64,000 nucleotides of DNA from contig NZ_BDAY01000003.1 of the NCBI RefSeq assembly GCF_001612685.1, positions 1-64,000 of the forward strand, in the 5' to 3' direction. Position numbers and translations under genes: made by a program. Positions 61,004 through 64,000 of the stretch are shown piece after piece. Under the pieces are notes generated by a model that was not told the origin of the DNA, made no database searches, and worked only from the letters and a program-made list of their open reading frames with translations. Source of the DNA: Nocardia altamirensis NBRC 108246. GTDB taxonomy: Bacteria > Actinomycetota > Actinomycetes > Mycobacteriales > Mycobacteriaceae. The stretch's first letter is position 1; every line of letters starts with the position of its first letter.

Positions 61004-61314
61004 CCAGTGCAAGGGGAATCTACAGTTCGCTCACCGAACGGTGGGACTGGCAACTGCATGGGTCTTGCCGTGGTCTTGATTCATCGGTGTTCTTCTCGCC
61101 GGATGGCGAGCGCGGTTGGTCGAGGCACGCGCGGGTGCGCCGGGCCAAGTCCATCTGCGGTGTGTGCCCGGTCCGCGACGAGTGCCGCAGGTTTGCGCTG
61201 TCGGCTCGCGAGCCGTATGGGATCTGGGGCGGGATGTCGGAGGACGAGCGACGGCGCTATTGGGACCGGAACCGGCGCAGGACGGCGCCCGGCCGCGCCG
61301 CGCCGACTTCATAG
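61000..61314 (+). CDS. whiB3: WhiB3, [4Fe-4S] redox-sensing regulator
   Basis: 104 residues from GTG 61000 with GAGGAG upstream. Cys23, Cys53, Cys56 and Cys62 form the cluster site; GIWGG lies at 74-78. WDWQLHGSCRGLDSSVFF, FSPDGERG and EPYGIWGGMSE closely follow M. tuberculosis WhiB3 (WNWQLQGLCRGMDSSMFF, EPYGVWGGLSE). WhiB3 binds SigA, responds to NO and O2 and controls polyketide lipid synthesis and redox balance. The C-terminus is Arg-rich, consistent with DNA binding. Its promoter carries the same palindrome as the ESX and T4SS-like genes. Confidence 0.9.
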   Translation: MTSARGIYSSLTERWDWQLHGSCRGLDSSVFFSPDGERGWSRHARVRRAKSICGVCPVRDECRRFALSAREPYGIWGGMSEDERRRYWDRNRRRTAPGRAAPTS

Positions 61315-61334
61315 CTTTGTTTGGCGATCCATAG

Positions 61335-61363
61335 TTAGATGTGCCGCTATTTAGTGGTACAGT
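61335..61363 (+). promoter_or_regulatory. Family 1 promoter/operator before the DHFR-fold gene
   Basis: TTAGAT, 17-base spacer GTGCCGCTATTTAGTGG, TACAGT. It gives a leader of about 125 bases that includes an 8-bp hairpin (61409-61432, GGTAGATC/GATCTACC). Confidence 0.55.
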
Positions 61364-61495
61364 ACTCTTCAGTAGAGCAGGTTGATGCAATGCGTCCCGC
61401 CCTGCTTAGGTAGATCTGGCGACGGATCTACCGATGTGTGCCCGTGCCTCCTCCATCGATACTTTGATCTCGACGAGGAGGCAGAGGGGTTTGCC

Positions 61496-62095
61496 ATGGG
61501 AAACGTGACACTGTGGATGCAGATGTCGCTCGACGGCTTTGCGGAAGGGCCCGACGAGGGAATCCACTGGCCAGTGGTCGACGAAGAGTTGTGTGGGTCG
61601 TTCTTGGATGAGTTGCGGTCCGCGGACCTGTTCTTGTACGGGCGCAGGACCTACGAGATCATGGCGGCCTTCTGGCCGACGGCGGATGCCGATCCCGCCA
61701 TTTCGCCGTTCTACGTCGAATTCGCGCGGTGTTGGAAGTCGACGCCGAAGCTCGTCTTCTCCCGCACGTTGCGCACCGCGGGTTGGAATACCCGGGTAGT
61801 CGGCACGTCGCTGGTCGAGGAGATCACCGCACTGCGGGAGCGGAGCGACCGCAACATGGTGCTGTTCGGCGGCGCCGAGACGGCGTCGACCTTCATGAAG
61901 CACCATCTGATCGACGAGTACCGGCTGTTCGTGCATCCGCTGCTGCTCGGTGGCGGCGTTCCGCTGTTCCCGGCCTCCGTCGACACGTCGGGCCTGCAGC
62001 TGGTGGACATCGCGACCTTCGACAGCGCGGTCGTCCAGATGCACTACCAGCAGACTCCGGTGTCCGCCCGATGCATGCCGGCGGTCGCGTCCTAG
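61496..62095 (+). CDS. Dihydrofolate reductase/RibD C-terminal-fold protein
   Basis: 199 residues from ATG 61496 with GAGGGG upstream. MQMSLDGFAEGPD near the start, RSADLFLYGRRTYEIM, then LVFSRTL and NMVLFGGAETASTFMKHHLIDEYRLFVHPLLLGGG are the standard motifs of the RibD_C family of small NADPH-dependent reductases. The substrate is not predictable; no riboflavin or folate genes are close. An in-frame extension to 61382 lacks a ribosome site and crosses the leader hairpin, so 61496 is preferred. Confidence 0.85.
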   Translation: MGNVTLWMQMSLDGFAEGPDEGIHWPVVDEELCGSFLDELRSADLFLYGRRTYEIMAAFWPTADADPAISPFYVEFARCWKSTPKLVFSRTLRTAGWNTRVVGTSLVEEITALRERSDRNMVLFGGAETASTFMKHHLIDEYRLFVHPLLLGGGVPLFPASVDTSGLQLVDIATFDSAVVQMHYQQTPVSARCMPAVAS

Positions 62096-62195
62096 CACGT
62101 CATGCGGCGGCGGACGCCTGCTGTCGGCTGGTGTATACCCCCCCGAACGACTTTCGTTGCCCGTTTTGTTGTGCTACGTCACAGTCGGCGGATAC

Positions 62196-62209
62196 CCTGC
62201 ATATGCAGG
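62196..62209. promoter_or_regulatory. Perfect 14-bp palindrome before the ATPase regulator gene
   Basis: CCTGCATATGCAGG, followed directly by a second GCATATGC and GTGCAC, a cluster of dyads 43 bases before the start codon. Possible operator. Confidence 0.45.
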
Positions 62210-62251
62210 AGCATATGCACGTGCACGAGAGCCTGCCGAGAGGGAACGCTG

Positions 62252-64000
62252 ATGCTGGAACTCGCTGGTACCGCACGACCGCGCGAGATGCCATTGGTCG
62301 AACAGCGAGCGGCGGCCCGACCTGATCACTTATCGACAGCGTCGAGTGGTTTCGTCGGACGCGCTGCGGAGCTGGACCAGATTGCGCGGTTGCTGCTCGG
62401 CCCGGCCCGGCTGATCACGCTGATCGGTTCGGGCGGTATCGGCAAGACCAGGCTCGCTGCCGAAGCGCTCGGCGACTTCCAGCGCAATCATCGGGTCGTC
62501 GTGCACTGGGCGCGCTTGGCGCGCCTGCCGGGAGGCGCCGCAGCCTGCGTGATCGCGGCGGAGGTCACCAGGGCGGTGCTCGGCTCCGAGGCCGAGGGGT
62601 GGGAGGCCACGGTGGAGGCGCTGAGCGCCGCGCGTGGCGAACGGCGAATCCTGTTGATGATGGACAACTGCGAGCATGTGATCGATGGCGCGGGCCGGGT
62701 CATCGCTGACCTCCTCGACACGGTGCCTGGTCTCACGATCGTCGCGACGAGTCGCGAACCGATCGAATGGGTCGACGAGCAGCTGCTGAGCGTGCCGCCG
62801 TTGACTCGGCAGGAGGCCATCGATTTGTTCTGTGAGCGTGCGGAATTCGCGGGTTGCCGGGTCGGCGAACGCGATCAGCTCGCCACGGTGGCGCAGATCT
62901 GCGTCCGGGTGCACAACCACCCGTTGTTCGTCCGCCTGGCGGCCGCGCGGCTGTTGCGGCAGCCGTTGGCGGTGGTGCTGCGCGAGCTGAGCGGCACCGA
63001 CTCCGATCGGCGGATGGACTGGTCACACGGGCCCCGGGTCGGCGCCGAAGCGCGGCACCAGCGGCTTCGCGACGTGATCGGCTGGTCTTATGAGCTGTGT
63101 GCGGTGCCGGAACGGCTACTCCTCGAACGGATGTCGGTCTTCGCGGCCGATCTCGACCTGAATCCCGCCGAGGAATCCGACGGCCGCCGCGTCGGCCGCG
63201 GCGCCGATCTGGATGCCATCCTTTCGATCTGTGTCGACGAGGAGCACGGGTCCGGCGACGGCGCGGTACGACTTGCGCGCGACGAGATCGAAGGACTGCT
63301 CACGCGTCTCGTCGATCGGTCGCTGGTCTCCCGGCGGATCACCAAAACCAGCGTGCGGTACTACCTGGTGGAAAGCGTCCGGTTGTTCGCGCGGCGCGCG
63401 CTGTGCGAGCGGGCGGACGGCGGGCCGGATGAGTTGGCGCGGTTGACGAAACGGCATCGCCGGTACTACCGCGACATCGTGATCCGGGTGCGGGCCGATT
63501 GGGGCGGCCCCGCGGAGCGCGTGGCGCGGGACGACTGGATGCGTCCGGCGTGGAACAACATCGTTGCGGCGCTCGAACTCAGCGGTGCGGACACCGGCGA
63601 GCGCGCGGTCGCGGTCGACCTCGTCGCGGCAATGTTCCCGCTGCCCTTGGTCTTCCTCGGCGATTCGGTGGCCGAGCTGCGGGACCGGATCGAGCGGGTG
63701 CTCGCGATCGGCGACGCGACGCCGCCACGACCGGACCGGCCCGATATCCCGGCCAGGGCGATGGTCGCCTGGCTTGCGCTGTGCCAGGGCCACATCCAGA
63801 TCGCGGCACCCTTGCTCGACGAGTGCTTCGCGGCATGCGGGCTTGCCACGGCCGAATGGCGGCGTAGTCCCGAAACCGACGCCGGACTGCCCGCTCCCGC
63901 CGAATTCGCCTGGGGCATAGAGCTTGTGTTCGCGCGTCGAGACGCCCGTGCGGCGATCGTCTTCGCCAGGGCGCGGGACAAGTACCGGCGCGACGGCGAT
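62252..64000 (+). CDS. Large P-loop ATPase regulator (AfsR/LuxR-type), 3' end cut by the window
   Basis: 583 codons are visible and the frame stays open to the last base. The NB-ARC/AAA-like domain has Walker A GSGGIGKTR (Lys65), Walker B ILLMMDNCEHV and ATSREPIEW, which together are typical of the AfsR, Rv0386 and Rv2488c type of signal-transduction ATPases. A helical region follows from about residue 270, where TPR repeats would begin. A C-terminal LuxR-type DNA-binding domain is expected beyond the window but not seen. There is no N-terminal SARP or cyclase domain. GAGAGGGAAC precedes the ATG. Confidence 0.8.
   Translation, partial: MLELAGTARPREMPLVEQRAAARPDHLSTASSGFVGRAAELDQIARLLLGPARLITLIGSGGIGKTRLAAEALGDFQRNHRVVVHWARLARLPGGAAACVIAAEVTRAVLGSEAEGWEATVEALSAARGERRILLMMDNCEHVIDGAGRVIADLLDTVPGLTIVATSREPIEWVDEQLLSVPPLTRQEAIDLFCERAEFAGCRVGERDQLATVAQICVRVHNHPLFVRLAAARLLRQPLAVVLRELSGTDSDRRMDWSHGPRVGAEARHQRLRDVIGWSYELCAVPERLLLERMSVFAADLDLNPAEESDGRRVGRGADLDAILSICVDEEHGSGDGAVRLARDEIEGLLTRLVDRSLVSRRITKTSVRYYLVESVRLFARRALCERADGGPDELARLTKRHRRYYRDIVIRVRADWGGPAERVARDDWMRPAWNNIVAALELSGADTGERAVAVDLVAAMFPLPLVFLGDSVAELRDRIERVLAIGDATPPRPDRPDIPARAMVAWLALCQGHIQIAAPLLDECFAACGLATAEWRRSPETDAGLPAPAEFAWGIELVFARRDARAAIVFARARDKYRRDGD

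Overview
The window is about 64 kb of high-GC actinobacterial chromosome. WhiB regulators, a complete PE/PPE-containing ESX (type VII) locus, a mycosin, a PapA5-type acyltransferase and a 1624-residue mycobacterial-type NAD-glutamate dehydrogenase point to a mycolata genus. Nocardia is the best guess, but this is an inference from gene content, not a search.

Layout. 1-5.7 kb: a truncated Rieske oxygenase, a cysteine-rich fulvocin C-related protein, a MerR regulator, a WhiB6-like regulator, a ROK protein and a PAS-like protein. 5.7-13.6 kb: an overlapping operon resembling the core of a Gram-positive type IV secretion system (VirB8/TcpC-like, small two-helix protein, PrgI/VirB3-like, VirB4 ATPase, VirB6-like polytopic protein, degenerate NlpC-like protein), without relaxase or coupling protein. 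13.6-13.8 kb: a 197-bp MITE-like element. 13.8-31.9 kb: T7SS substrates and accessory proteins (EspB-, EspL-, EspD- and EspK-like, two NlpC/P60 proteins, a lectin-like protein, a WXG-like protein with a repeat tail). 32-33.2 kb: a PapA5-like acyltransferase on the minus strand. 33.8-50.5 kb: the ESX core eccA-eccB-eccC-PE-PPE-esx-esx-espG-MinD/EspI-like-eccD-mycP-eccE. 50.5-52.7 kb: an EspR-like regulator, a membrane-anchored discoidin-like protein and a zinc-ribbon membrane protein. 52.7-64 kb: gdh, an SPFH protein, an AnsP-like permease, a DUF1707-like protein, whiB3, a DHFR/RibD-fold protein and a truncated large ATPase regulator.

Two shared cis elements cut across this layout. Family 1 (nine copies) is a promoter whose 17-bp spacer follows GTRCCGYTAWWTARYGK, placed before merR, the WhiB6-like gene, the PAS gene, papA5-like, eccA, gdh, ansP-like and the DHFR-fold gene. 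Family 2 (about eleven copies) is the palindrome TTCCCA-N4-TGGGAA, usually with a -10-like hexamer five bases downstream. It precedes the T4SS-like operon, several T7SS substrate genes, eccA, PE, the discoidin protein and whiB3, and so predicts one regulon spanning both secretion modules. Several of these promoters fire into very short, often leaderless ORFs whose stop overlaps the start codon of the main gene.

Proposed working model (inference): WhiB6-like, WhiB3 and EspR-like regulators control a cell-envelope export island in which a T4SS-like apparatus without DNA-transfer functions is co-regulated with an ESX-2-ordered T7SS carrying ESX-1-type accessory substrates. No CRISPR array, rRNA, tRNA or transposase gene was seen.
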